DNA from: an uncultured Roseiflexaceae bacterium | GTDB lineage: Bacteria; Chloroflexota; Chloroflexia; Chloroflexales; Roseiflexaceae | Assembly (NCBI GenBank): GCA_937988885.1 | Contig: CALKHR010000075.1 | Coordinates: 1 to 64,000, forward strand | DNA: 64,000 nucleotides | Direction of reading: 5' to 3' | Shown here: positions 8,609 to 16,753 of the stretch, in pieces | How the letters are laid out: every line of letters starts with the position of its first letter | Numbering within the stretch: the first letter of the stretch is position 1 | Translations under genes and position numbers: made by a program | Notes under the pieces: generated by a model | Told to the model about the DNA's origin: nothing | The model's database searches: none | What the model saw: the letters and a program-made list of their open reading frames with translations, nothing else

Positions 8609-9253
8609 CTAACGGCTGGCCCAAAGCATGCCGCGCCGCACAATCTCGCGAGCCTCGGGCACATCGAAATCGGCGGTGACGTGGCCCAGCGAGCAGTAGA
8701 AGACGCGTCCGTGACCGTAGCGTCGCTTCCACACCACAGGCATTACCGTGCCCTCGATCCAAAATGCGTGCTCACCGCTGAAGGTGGTGGTCGCCAGCAC
8801 TTTGTTGGAAGGATCGGTGTGCATGTAGTACTGTTCGGAATGCATCTTGAAGTCGTTGAGGCCAGCCGTCACCTCATCCTCGTGATCGACGATGTTGACG
8901 GTGTAATCGATGATGTTGCCCGGATGCGCGACCCACTGACCTCCGACCATAAATTGGTACTCGGTGTTATTGCGGAAGGAATCGGCCATGGTGCCGTGCC
9001 AACCCGCCACACCCACGCCGCTGCGAATGGCGTTGAGCAGGCCAGCCTCTTGCTCGTTGGTGATCGTGCCCATGGTCCAGGCTGGCACGATCAAGCTGAG
9101 CGATTGTAGTTTTTCGGTGTTTAAGTAGACATCGAGGGTATCGGCCAGTTCGACTTCAAAGCCTTCAGCCTGCAGAATTCCAGCGAACAACCGTGCCGAT
9201 TGTTCGGGTTGGTGCCCGGACCAGCCACCCCAGACGATCAGTGCTGATTTCAT
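8609..9253 (-). CDS. ThuA-like domain protein
   Basis: A 214-residue single-domain protein of the ThuA family (class I glutamine-amidotransferase-like fold). Typical features are ALIVWGGWSGHQPEQSA at the N-terminus, GVGVAGWHGTMADSF with the conserved G-W-H, the mid-protein GGQWVAHPGN, and the C-terminal YGHGRVFYCSLGHV. ThuA proteins occur in sugar-utilisation operons (trehalose, sucrose, inositol). Their reaction has been proposed as keto-sugar handling but is not settled. Start at ATG 9251-9253 after AGGATAGCAGAG. It sits 26 bases downstream of a GarR-like dehydrogenase and 12 bases upstream of an ABC gene, all on the minus strand, suggesting one transcript. The GarR neighbour supports a role in sugar-acid catabolism, which is an inference. 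Confidence 0.88.
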   Translation of the reverse strand: MKSALIVWGGWSGHQPEQSARLFAGILQAEGFEVELADTLDVYLNTEKLQSLSLIVPAWTMGTITNEQEAGLLNAIRSGVGVAGWHGTMADSFRNNTEYQFMVGGQWVAHPGNIIDYTVNIVDHEDEVTAGLNDFKMHSEQYYMHTDPSNKVLATTTFSGEHAFWIEGTVMPVVWKRRYGHGRVFYCSLGHVTADFDVPEAREIVRRGMLWASR

Positions 9254-9279
9254 CTCTGCTATCCTCTTGCTATGGTACG

Positions 9280-10203
9280 TTATTCGTTGTCTTGTACCAG
9301 TTTCACGCCCATGCGTTGTTCGTAGATGCGTGCGACAGCAGCGGCGCTATGCGTGCCCTGTCCGGCCTGCATGGCTTGATCGAACAGGGAGTGTGTGAGC
9401 TCGGTGATCGGCGTCCAACCACCAAGTGCCTCAGCAGCGGCGAGCGCGTACGCGCCGTCTTTGTAGTGCAGAGTGAGTTCGCGCCCGGTGCCCATGTTAC
9501 CTTCGAGGAGTTGGGGAAGCATTTGATCGAGCACGGGCGAGCCACCTAGGCCACCTCGCACAGCGTGATAGATCGCTTCCATATCTGCGCCTGCTTTGGC
9601 CGCCAAACCAAATGCCTCCGCGATAGTGCAGAAGGTCGCTTCCATTATCATTTGGTTGACATATTTCGCCATCAGGCCCATGCCATGTGTGCCGATGTAG
9701 GTGATCGTCGAGCCCATGGCTTGGAAGATCGGTTGACAGCGTTCGAACACCTCGCGCTTGCCGCCGACCATAATGCTCAATGTGCCTTCGCGCGCGCCGC
9801 GCTCGCCACCCGAGACGGGCGCATCGAGCATGGCCACGTCTCGTTCGGCCAGCAACTGCGCGAACCGCTGGCTGGTCGCCAATTTGCTGGTGCCCATATC
9901 GATCAGAATCTGATTGGGCGTGAGCCGATTCAGCAACTGATCCGGTCCTTCGAGCACTTGGATGAGGATATCATCGCTGGGCAGCATGGTGATCACAACG
10001 TCGGCTTGGCGTATCGCTTGTTGCACCGATGCGACCGTGACGACGCCTTGCTGCTGCAAGGCGGTGCGCTGTGCCTCTGCCGTATCGTAGGCTACTACCG
10101 TGAACCCTGCCCGCAGCAGATTGACTGCCATCGGGCCACCCATGCGTCCTGCTCCGATCATCGCGATTGTACGGAGGGTCGATTGGCCTGTTCGATCTTG
10201 CAT
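9280..10203 (-). CDS. Beta-hydroxyacid dehydrogenase (3-hydroxyisobutyrate / tartronate semialdehyde reductase family)
   Basis: A 307-residue NAD(P)-dependent dehydrogenase. The N-terminal Rossmann motif is IAMIGAGRMGGPMAVNL (residues 13-29). The substrate motif DAPVSGGERGA (about 128) and the catalytic Lys in GLMAKYVNQM (about 177) are all present, so the enzyme should be active. The family reduces tartronate semialdehyde to glycerate (GarR) or oxidises 3-hydroxyisobutyrate (MmsB); motifs do not separate these. Start is ATG 10201-10203 after AGAGGCGAAG. It is the first gene of the minus-strand run that continues with the ThuA-like gene and is divergent from a glyoxylate/glycerate reductase gene at 10358. 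That pairing favours a tartronate semialdehyde/glyoxylate role (inference). Confidence 0.88.
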   Translation of the reverse strand: MQDRTGQSTLRTIAMIGAGRMGGPMAVNLLRAGFTVVAYDTAEAQRTALQQQGVVTVASVQQAIRQADVVITMLPSDDILIQVLEGPDQLLNRLTPNQILIDMGTSKLATSQRFAQLLAERDVAMLDAPVSGGERGAREGTLSIMVGGKREVFERCQPIFQAMGSTITYIGTHGMGLMAKYVNQMIMEATFCTIAEAFGLAAKAGADMEAIYHAVRGGLGGSPVLDQMLPQLLEGNMGTGRELTLHYKDGAYALAAAEALGGWTPITELTHSLFDQAMQAGQGTHSAAAVARIYEQRMGVKLVQDNE

Positions 10204-10357
10204 CTTCGCCTCTACTGGCTTCTACGAAGGTTTTCAGCGTTTTACCACAGTATATGAGCACCCCATATTTGTCAAGGTGAACTTGCAGCCGTTGCGCAAA
10301 CCGATGATACAATAGGCCAGCAAAGCCGCACATAGCCTAGGACGGAAGGATATCATC

Positions 10358-11320
10358 ATGGCCGAGAAAGTCTTCCTCACCCGAAATATCCCCGCTGGTC
10401 CGCTCGAACGACTGCGCCAAGCCGTTGATCTCGATGTTTGGCCTGGTGACCTGCCGCCGCCTCGCGACGAGTTGCTGCGCCGCGTCGCCGATTGCGATGG
10501 CCTGCTGTGTATGCTCACCGATAAGATCGACAACGAAGTATTCGACGCCGCGCCGCGCCTGCGAGTCGTCAGCCAGATGGCGGTAGGGTTCGAGAATATC
10601 GATGTTGCTGCCGCCACCGCGCGCGGGATTCCGGTCGGCAATACGCCCGGCGTGCTCACCGACACCACCGCCGATGTCGCGTGGATGCTGATCTTGGCGG
10701 CTGGACGACGGGCGCTCGATGGGGTGCGTTACATCGCGAACGGCCAGTGGCGCACCTGGGAACCGATGGCGCTGCTCGGCACAGAGGTGACCGGCGCGAC
10801 GCTCGGTATCTACGGTCTCGGCGCGATTGGTGCGGCGGTTGCGCGGCGCGCGAAGGGCTTCAATATGCGGGTGCTCTACAGCGCGCACCGCGAGAAGCCC
10901 GATGTGGCCGCCGAGGTGGGCGCAACCTTCGTTGATTTCCCCACGTTGCTGCGCGAGAGCGATTTCCTCTCCATCCACTGCCCGCTGAATCCGCAGACGC
11001 GCAAACTGTTCAATGCTGAGGCGTTCGCGCAGATGAAGAAGGGCGCGATTGTGATCAACACGGCCCGTGGCGGCGTGCTGGATCAGGATGCGCTGCTGGA
11101 GGCGGTGCGCAGCGGGCATTTGGGCGGCGCGGGTCTCGATGTGACCGACCCCGAGCCGATCGCCCCCGATCACCCGTTGCTGCAGCAGGAGCGCATCATT
11201 GTGGTGCCGCACATCGGCTCATCGACGGTGCGCACCCGCACGCGCATGGCCGACTTGGCGGTGGATAATCTGCTGGCGGGCTTGCGCGGCGAGCCGCTGA
11301 AGCATCAGGTGAAGATCTAG
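10358..11320 (+). CDS. Glyoxylate / hydroxypyruvate reductase (D-2-hydroxyacid dehydrogenase)
   Basis: A 320-residue D-isomer-specific 2-hydroxyacid dehydrogenase close to glyoxylate reductase GyaR/GRHPR. Visible elements are MAVGFENIDVAAATARGIPV with the conserved G-x-D-N-I-D-like loop, the NAD-binding LGIYGLGAIGAAVARRAKGF (about 149-168), the Arg of NTARGGVLDQDALL (about 235), the Glu of DPEPIAPDHPLL, and the catalytic His of VVPHIGSST (about 286). It should reduce glyoxylate to glycolate and hydroxypyruvate to D-glycerate. Start at ATG 10358 after GGAAGGA. It is divergent from the GarR-like gene with a 154-base shared upstream region, and a terminator hairpin follows at 11348. Confidence 0.88.
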   Translation: MAEKVFLTRNIPAGPLERLRQAVDLDVWPGDLPPPRDELLRRVADCDGLLCMLTDKIDNEVFDAAPRLRVVSQMAVGFENIDVAAATARGIPVGNTPGVLTDTTADVAWMLILAAGRRALDGVRYIANGQWRTWEPMALLGTEVTGATLGIYGLGAIGAAVARRAKGFNMRVLYSAHREKPDVAAEVGATFVDFPTLLRESDFLSIHCPLNPQTRKLFNAEAFAQMKKGAIVINTARGGVLDQDALLEAVRSGHLGGAGLDVTDPEPIAPDHPLLQQERIIVVPHIGSSTVRTRTRMADLAVDNLLAGLRGEPLKHQVKI

Positions 11321-11347
11321 CGCGTATCTGCGGCAAGTGTGTGCGTG

Positions 11348-11370
11348 AGGGCTGCCACAAGGGCAGCCCT
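11348..11370 (+). terminator. Rho-independent terminator-like hairpin
   Basis: AGGGCTGCC (11348-11356) pairs with GGCAGCCCT (11362-11370), followed by TTGCGTTT. It lies 28 bases after the glyoxylate reductase stop and just before the stop of the convergent aldo/keto reductase gene, so it may serve both. Confidence 0.7.
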
Positions 11371-11395
11371 TTGCGTTTGGGTCGATGCGCCAGCC

Positions 11396-12391
11396 CTAAT
11401 TCCACACCATTGCGCGGCGGGTGGTCCAGTAGGCTTGGGGTGGTTCGGCCAGGGCTGCGAGGGCGGTGGCGGCCTCGTCGTCCCAGCGCACATCCAGCGC
11501 AGTCAGGTTCGAGCGCAGGTGTTCGACGGTGGCGGCGCCACTCAGCACCACATCGGCCCAGGGCTGCGCCAGCGCTGCCGCCAGCGCCAGGGCATCGAGG
11601 GTGGTGCCCAGCCGGGCGGCTTGCTGTTCGAGCACGGCCCGCTGTTTGGCGAAGGTCGGCTCCTGGTTGCGGCTGGTCAGGCGACCGTTGGCCAGCGCTT
11701 CTTTGACGATCACACCCATGCCGGCGTCGTGTGCTTCGGCCAGCGCCGCGCCCACCGATGGCTCGAGGATGTTCCACGTCGCTTGCACTACGTCGAAGAG
11801 ACGCACGCCGTCGATGGTGACGCTCAGCGCGCGGCGCAGGGTGGCGGCCTGGTCGGCTCCGCTCAGCGAGAGGCCCAGCGCGATGCCGTTGGCTTTGTGG
11901 CGGGCGAGTTCGTTGAGCACGGCGGTGTTGTCGAGGATGCCGCTATCGAGGGTGGCTGAGTGAACTTGGTAGAGATCGAGCGCATCGCCGAGCGTGGCCT
12001 GCGTCTCGTTCCATTGGCGTTGTAGCACATCGAGCGTGTGCGATTTGACCTCGTGGACCTCGGCCTGCACCTGCCAGTTGGCGGTGTAGGTGTAGCCCCA
12101 TTTCGAGCCGATCGTGGCGGCGCTGCGGGGGATGTTGCGGGAGCGCAGCCAGTTGCCCAAGAACTCCTCGCCGCGCCCGTAGGATCGTGCGGTGTCGTAG
12201 TAGCGCACGCCCGCTTGCCAGGCCGTATCGAGCACGCTATCGGTCAGTGCTTGCATGGCGGCGATGTCGTAGTTGCGCTTGAGGTCGTCGGCGTGCCCAA
12301 GGTTGACGTATCCGGGCCGCCCAAGCGCCGCTAGCCCGACGCCGATGCGTGTGACGTGCAGTCCTGTGACGCCCAATGTTCGTTGTTCCAT
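11396..12391 (-). CDS. Aldo/keto reductase
   Basis: A 331-residue TIM-barrel oxidoreductase of the aldo/keto reductase superfamily, resembling the D-threo-aldose/L-galactose/L-fucose dehydrogenase branch. The start MEQRTLGVTGLHVTRIGVGLA is typical. Asp and Tyr of the catalytic tetrad are in YYDTARSYGRGEEFLG (about 57-72), Lys in IGSKWGYTY (about 85), and the DLYQVHSATL segment holds the His. It should use NAD(P)H on sugars or small aldehydes. The ATG at 12389-12391 is preferred because GGGAAC lies just upstream and homology begins here; a longer frame to 12460 adds a Ser/Gln-rich stretch of no family character. It converges with the glyoxylate reductase gene. Confidence 0.9.
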   Translation of the reverse strand: MEQRTLGVTGLHVTRIGVGLAALGRPGYVNLGHADDLKRNYDIAAMQALTDSVLDTAWQAGVRYYDTARSYGRGEEFLGNWLRSRNIPRSAATIGSKWGYTYTANWQVQAEVHEVKSHTLDVLQRQWNETQATLGDALDLYQVHSATLDSGILDNTAVLNELARHKANGIALGLSLSGADQAATLRRALSVTIDGVRLFDVVQATWNILEPSVGAALAEAHDAGMGVIVKEALANGRLTSRNQEPTFAKQRAVLEQQAARLGTTLDALALAAALAQPWADVVLSGAATVEHLRSNLTALDVRWDDEAATALAALAEPPQAYWTTRRAMVWN

Positions 12392-12494
12392 GGTCTGTTC
12401 CCGTTCAGTTGGCTGCCCAGCGCTGCCCGTTGCTGCGCTCGGTTGGTGAGATGATAGCATTGTGGGTTGGGGTTGTGCAACTCTGTTGGTGATA

Positions 12495-12526
12495 ATCCAC
12501 AGATGACACAGATGACGCAGATGAGG
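12495..12526. repeat. Dispersed CACAGAT motif, copy 2
   Basis: ATCCACAGATGACACAGATGAC continues into GCAGATGAGG: three spaced copies of a 9-base CACAGATGA-like unit. It resembles the blocks at 6753-6781 (opposite orientation) and 16627-16647. All three are intergenic. Confidence 0.55.
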
Positions 12527-12645
12527 TTTGAATTCTTGAGCAAGTCACCAAGTCATACCTCATCCGAATGATTGATTACAGGATCAGTACACTTGCCGAA
12601 TAACATCTCTTCGGCGTGAAACGAATACCAACATTCACAGGGAAA

Positions 12646-12686
12646 GTGGTGTCGATGTGCTGCTACGCGCAGCGCATCGACACCAC
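12646..12686. repeat. 41-bp inverted repeat
   Basis: GTGGTGTCGATG (12646-12657) is perfectly inverted as CATCGACACCAC (12675-12686), and the inner CTGCT/GCAGCG partly pairs as well. Length and end sequences match the element at 2988-3028, so the two may be copies of one small palindromic repeat family. A6 follows at 12685-12691. Confidence 0.6.
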
Positions 12687-12889
12687 AAAAAACGTCAGCT
12701 ACCTTGCTGCTGCAGCCTAAAACGGGTTTGTTACTACACAGTTCTATCGGATTTGGTATCACCACGTCATCGAACAGGAACGACTGTGAGGGTTTGGGTA
12801 TTGTGCGACGCTGCCACCCTGTGTATTCGTATGCGTAGGCATGACAGTAGGGCGCTGCGGATGTGGCGGCGTTTCTTTCCCCAAACATT

Positions 12890-12919
12890 GAGCACCACGA
12901 GGGTCGTTTCGTGGTGCTC
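12890..12919 (-). terminator. Terminator-like hairpin after the NB-ARC/TPR gene
   Basis: GAGCACCACGA (12890-12900) pairs perfectly with TCGTGGTGCTC (12909-12919) around an 8-base loop, five bases past the stop of the minus-strand TPR gene. The stem is strong but no clear T-run follows on the minus strand. Confidence 0.6.
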
Positions 12920-12924
12920 GGGTG

Positions 12925-15900
12925 TTAGGAGATGTTGACGAAGCGCTCGATCTGGGTGACGATTTGGCGCAGTCGCTGCACGTTCGGATGATCGGGGCCT
13001 TGCAGCCCTTCGCGCAGTGTGAGGGCGCGGCGCAGCATTTGGTGCGCTTCGGGGTATTGCCCGGCATCGCGATAGAGCAGACCAAGGTTGGTCATGCTGG
13101 CGATGGTGTGGGGGTGGTGTGGCCCGAGCGTGCGGGCACGGATGCTGAGCGCACGTTCGCAGAGCGGGCGGGCGTTTTCAAGGTCGCCGAGCTCGTAGAG
13201 CAGGCTGGCCAGGTTATTGAGCGTAGTAGCGGTGTCGGGGTGGTTTGGCCCCAGCACTTCTTCGCGGATGCTCAGGGCGCGTTCGTAGAGTCGACGGGCC
13301 GCGATCAAGTCGCCTTGGGCTTTGTAGAGCAGCGCAAGGTTGTTGAGACTGGTGGCGGTGTCGGGGTGCTCCGGCCCGAGCGCCTGTTCGTTGATCTCGA
13401 GTGCGTGCTCGTAGAGGTTGCGCGCGTTGGTGTAATCGCCTTGGGCCTGCAGCAGGCTGGCCAGGTTGGTGACGCTGGCGGCGGTCTGCGAGTGGCGCGG
13501 CCCGAAGATGCGCATGCGGATGTCGAGCACGCGCTTGTAGAGCGCTCGGGCTGTCGCGTAGTCGCCAGCAGCCTGGTGCAGCAGCGCGAGGTTGCTGAGG
13601 CTTGTGGCGGTGTCGGGGTGCTCTGGTCCGAGCGCTTGTTCTCGGATCTTGAGTGCCCGTTCGTAGAGCGGGCGTGCGGCTTCAACCTCGCCTTGGCTTT
13701 GCAGCGTGTGGGCGAGGTTGCTGAGGCTCCCGACGATGCCGGGGTGGTTTGGCCCCAAGGTCTGTTCGTGGATCTTGAGCGCCCGTTCGTAGAGTTCGCG
13801 AGCGGATGCGGTATCGCCTTGTTCGCGCAGCAACCCTGCGAGGTTGACGAGACTGTCGGCGGTGGCCGGGTGCTGTCGGCCAAGGCGTTGTTCGCGGATG
13901 TCGCGCGCTCGCTCGAAGAGTGGGCGTGCGGCGGCGTAATCGCCTTTGGCCTGCAGGAGCCGCGCCAGGTTGGTGAGGCTGGCAGCGGTGTGCGGGTGTT
14001 TTTCGCCGAGCCGTTGTTCGTGGATACGCAGGGCTTGTTCGTAGAGCGTGCGAGCGGTATCCAGTTCACCTTGGATCTTCAGGATGCCAGCCAAGTTGAT
14101 CAGGCTATTGGCGGTGTCAGGGTGATCCGGTCCGGGTGTTTGGTGATGGATCGCCAGGGCTTGCTCGAAGAGCGGGCGTGCGCTCGCGTAGTCGCCTTCA
14201 TCTTGCAGCAGGCTGGCGAGGTTAGCCATGCTTGTGGCGGTTTCGGCGTGTTGTGGCCCGTACACTTGCTTATGAATGCTGAGCGCTCGTTCGTAGAGTT
14301 TGCGTGCAGCCGCGTATTTGCCCTGATCGTGCAGCAGGCTGGCCATATTGGACAGGCTGATGGCGGTGTCGGGGTGGGTCGGCCCGAGCGTTTGTTCGTG
14401 GATGCTGAGCGCTCTTTCGTAGAGCGGCTGAGCCGCTGCGTAATCGCCCTGCGCTTGGTACAGCCGCGCCAGGTTGGTGAGGCTGGCGGCGGTGTGCGGG
14501 TGCGTGGGGCCGAGCGAACTTTCGTGAATGGCGAGCGCGCGTTCGCACAGCGGGCGAGCCGCGGCGTAATGGCCCTGGTCGTAGAGCAACCCGGCCAAGT
14601 TCGCCAAACTCGCGGCGATATCGGGATGGGTCGGTTCGAGCGTTTCTTCGCAGAGTTGCAGCGCTTGGTTGTAGAGCGGTCGGGCCGCTGAGTAGTCGCC
14701 TTGGGCTTGCAGCAGCAGGGCGATGTTGGTGAGACACGCGGCGTACTGGCGGCTATCGCTCTCGGGCGTGAGCGTGCGGGCGGCTTCGTAGGCTTCGCGG
14801 GCGGCGCTGTAGTTGCCGATGGCTTTGTAGATGTGGCCGAGCAGGTTGTGCGCCATCACTTGCGAGCGCACTTGTTGCGCGGCTTGGAATCCTTCGAGTG
14901 CCTCGGTGGTGTACTTCTGCGCCTGGGAGAAATCGGCGCGGCGGAAGTGCAGCAGGCCCGCGTAGTAGCGCGCCAACGGGGCCATCACGCGGTCGCGCTG
15001 ATGCAGGTTGATGGCGTTCTCAAGCCCGGCGAGTGCATCGTTCCAGTAGCCGTAGTCGATCAGCATTGGCAGGACGCTCTGCATCATGGAGCGTAACTCG
15101 TCGGGATCGTTGGCGGCGCGATGCCAGAGTTGCAGGAGCGGGTGCCAGTTATCGCTGTGTTGTCGCCAGATCGCGAGCTCTTCGGAGGCCGACGAGCGCA
15201 CCAGGTCGAGCGTCCAGGTGGCGAGGCGCTGTTGTGCCTCGTCCACTTCGGTGTGATGGCGTTGTTTGGCCCAGTCGATCAGCATGCGGTGGATCTGCAG
15301 GCGGCCTGGGCTTGGTTCGCTAAGCAGCGCGCTATTGAGCAGGAGCTTGATGGTTTGGTCGTCGGTCCCTGTGATGGCTTTGGCCGTTTCGACGCCGAAG
15401 CTGAGCGGATCGGGCGGCAGGGCGGCCATCTGCACGAAGGCGATGCGCGCGAGGTGCGGCAGCACGTTGGTGCACAGTTCGATGATGACGCGTGGGTGCA
15501 GCGGTTGATTGATCGGCTTGTAGCGCAATCGGGCGATCAGGCCATCTTGCAGGTTGAGGCGTGTCTGCTCGATCGGTTCGGCTGATTGCTTGGCGCGCAG
15601 TGCAGCACGATCCAGGTCGTCGAGAGTGAGCGAGAACCAATCCTCGTTGTGGACTTGGTGCTGACGCAGGTAGCCACCCAGCAGCACGAGCAGCAAGGGC
15701 GAGCCTCCGCAGAGGGCGGCGAGCGCAGAGAGCGCGTCGGCCTGTTCGGGGGTGGCCCAGCCCGTGTGCATGTAGAGCAGTTCGAGCGCCGCCTCGGATT
15801 CCAGCGGCGGGACGGTGAACAGGCTATCGTCGGCAACAAGGCTGTTGAGATCGCTCGCATCGCGTTGCCGCCCGGTCAGTACCGTGGAGATCAGGTCATC

Positions 15901-16467
15901 GCTGGGCAGGAACGAGCAGTGTTCGGCCTTCCACACATCATCGACGATCAGGAGGCAGGGCTTGCCTTGATCGCGGATCTGCATAGTGATGCGCTCGACT
16001 TGCTCTGCGATGCTGAGACGCGGGTCGTGTTCGAGGCCGAGGGCTGCGGCCCAGCCGCGCAGGTGCAACTCGATATCGGGGTGTTGTCCCAGGCCCATCA
16101 TCAGGATGCCGCCGGTGAAGTGCTGGAGGATGACGGGATCGTAGGCGATCGCGAGGACGAGGCGGGTTTTGCCGATGCCGGGCGGGCCTTCGAGCGCCAG
16201 GCGCTGGTTGGGTGTTTCGAGCAGTCGCGCGCGTAGGGTGTCGAGCAGATCGTAGCGCCCAATCAGGCGATGCTGCGGTTGGGCGATCGGCAGACAGTTT
16301 GGCGCGATTGCGAGCAGTTGGGCGATCAACTGTTGGTCGGGCTGCGTTTGCGCAGGTACAGACTTACGCACCGGGTTCGACGGTGTTTTGTCGACTTGGG
16401 TATCGGCATGTGCCTGCATAGCATCTGCCGACGTCGCCTGTGCTGGAACGTAATAGTTGATCGCCAT
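12925..16467 (-). CDS. NB-ARC (STAND) ATPase with 14 tandem 42-residue TPRs
   Basis: A 1180-residue signal-transduction ATPase with numerous domains. Residues about 80-330 form an NB-ARC module: P-loop EGPPGIGKTRLVLAI (about 95), Walker B CLLIVDDVW (about 176), sensor-like VLTGRQRD, and GGSPLLLVLLGG (GLPL-like, about 255). A helical linker follows (about 330-500). Residues about 560-1160 contain 14 kinesin-light-chain-type TPRs of exactly 42 residues with the core (T)AxSLxNLAxLLxxQGDYxAARPLYERAL, each ending in a GPxHPD turn. No N-terminal effector domain is recognisable. STAND proteins oligomerise on ligand binding; the TPR array would be the sensor. ATG 16465-16467 is preferred to an upstream TTG at 16506. 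The gene is monocistronic. The partner or ligand is unknown; a regulatory or defence role is possible but has no direct support. Confidence 0.88.
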   Translation of the reverse strand: MAINYYVPAQATSADAMQAHADTQVDKTPSNPVRKSVPAQTQPDQQLIAQLLAIAPNCLPIAQPQHRLIGRYDLLDTLRARLLETPNQRLALEGPPGIGKTRLVLAIAYDPVILQHFTGGILMMGLGQHPDIELHLRGWAAALGLEHDPRLSIAEQVERITMQIRDQGKPCLLIVDDVWKAEHCSFLPSDDLISTVLTGRQRDASDLNSLVADDSLFTVPPLESEAALELLYMHTGWATPEQADALSALAALCGGSPLLLVLLGGYLRQHQVHNEDWFSLTLDDLDRAALRAKQSAEPIEQTRLNLQDGLIARLRYKPINQPLHPRVIIELCTNVLPHLARIAFVQMAALPPDPLSFGVETAKAITGTDDQTIKLLLNSALLSEPSPGRLQIHRMLIDWAKQRHHTEVDEAQQRLATWTLDLVRSSASEELAIWRQHSDNWHPLLQLWHRAANDPDELRSMMQSVLPMLIDYGYWNDALAGLENAINLHQRDRVMAPLARYYAGLLHFRRADFSQAQKYTTEALEGFQAAQQVRSQVMAHNLLGHIYKAIGNYSAAREAYEAARTLTPESDSRQYAACLTNIALLLQAQGDYSAARPLYNQALQLCEETLEPTHPDIAASLANLAGLLYDQGHYAAARPLCERALAIHESSLGPTHPHTAASLTNLARLYQAQGDYAAAQPLYERALSIHEQTLGPTHPDTAISLSNMASLLHDQGKYAAARKLYERALSIHKQVYGPQHAETATSMANLASLLQDEGDYASARPLFEQALAIHHQTPGPDHPDTANSLINLAGILKIQGELDTARTLYEQALRIHEQRLGEKHPHTAASLTNLARLLQAKGDYAAARPLFERARDIREQRLGRQHPATADSLVNLAGLLREQGDTASARELYERALKIHEQTLGPNHPGIVGSLSNLAHTLQSQGEVEAARPLYERALKIREQALGPEHPDTATSLSNLALLHQAAGDYATARALYKRVLDIRMRIFGPRHSQTAASVTNLASLLQAQGDYTNARNLYEHALEINEQALGPEHPDTATSLNNLALLYKAQGDLIAARRLYERALSIREEVLGPNHPDTATTLNNLASLLYELGDLENARPLCERALSIRARTLGPHHPHTIASMTNLGLLYRDAGQYPEAHQMLRRALTLREGLQGPDHPNVQRLRQIVTQIERFVNIS

Positions 16468-16626
16468 AAGTTCTTTGTTGCGGTGAGGATTGACGGTTAG
16501 AGACAACTAAAGCTAGTATACCACAACATCTCGTACGAGAAAGGGTACAAGAGATGAACAATTCGAGATGTTCTTGATCAGGGATTTTCATATTATGTGT
16601 AGTACGATGCTGTGTGGTGAGAGAGC

Positions 16627-16647
16627 ATCCACAGATTTCACAGATTT
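16627..16647. repeat. Dispersed CACAGAT motif, copy 3
   Basis: ATCCACAGATTTCACAGATT at 16627-16646 is the reverse complement of the core at 6753-6781 and resembles 12495-12526. It is intergenic, downstream of serA on the minus strand. Confidence 0.6.
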
Positions 16648-16698
16648 TTGGGATGAGGCGATCGGATCTGTTATCCTCGAGTCACCGTGTCACAAAGA

Positions 16699-16735
16699 GA
16701 AGGCCGCCCTGCTAGTGCAGAACGGCCTTTTCTCG
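16699..16735 (-). terminator. Terminator hairpin after serA
   Basis: GAGAAGGCCG pairs with CGGCCTTTTCTC around a short loop, giving AAGGCCG...CGGCCTTCTCTTT on the minus strand about 20 bases past the serA stop. A T-rich tail supports termination of the aminotransferase-serA transcript. Confidence 0.65.
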
Positions 16736-16753
16736 ATGTTACGGAATGGAACG

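Larger units (their letters stand above)
12392..12924. other. Intergenic region with repeats, no gene seen
   Basis: About 530 bases between two minus-strand genes. It holds a block of CACAGATGA repeats (12495-12526), a 41-bp inverted repeat (12646-12686) and a strong hairpin after the TPR gene (12890-12919). Short open frames here have no family resemblance. Confidence 0.6.
16468..16753. other. Intergenic region with repeat and terminator
   Basis: About 285 bases between the NB-ARC gene start and the serA stop. It contains the third copy of the CACAGAT motif and the hairpin at 16699-16735. No small gene was recognised. Confidence 0.5.

Noticed and set aside
12922..14691. A 589-codon open frame on the plus strand opposite the TPR gene
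   Set aside because: It is the antisense shadow of the regular TPR repeats in GC-rich DNA: its sequence repeats with the same 126-bp period and has no family resemblance, while the minus-strand frame has clear TPRs and a P-loop.
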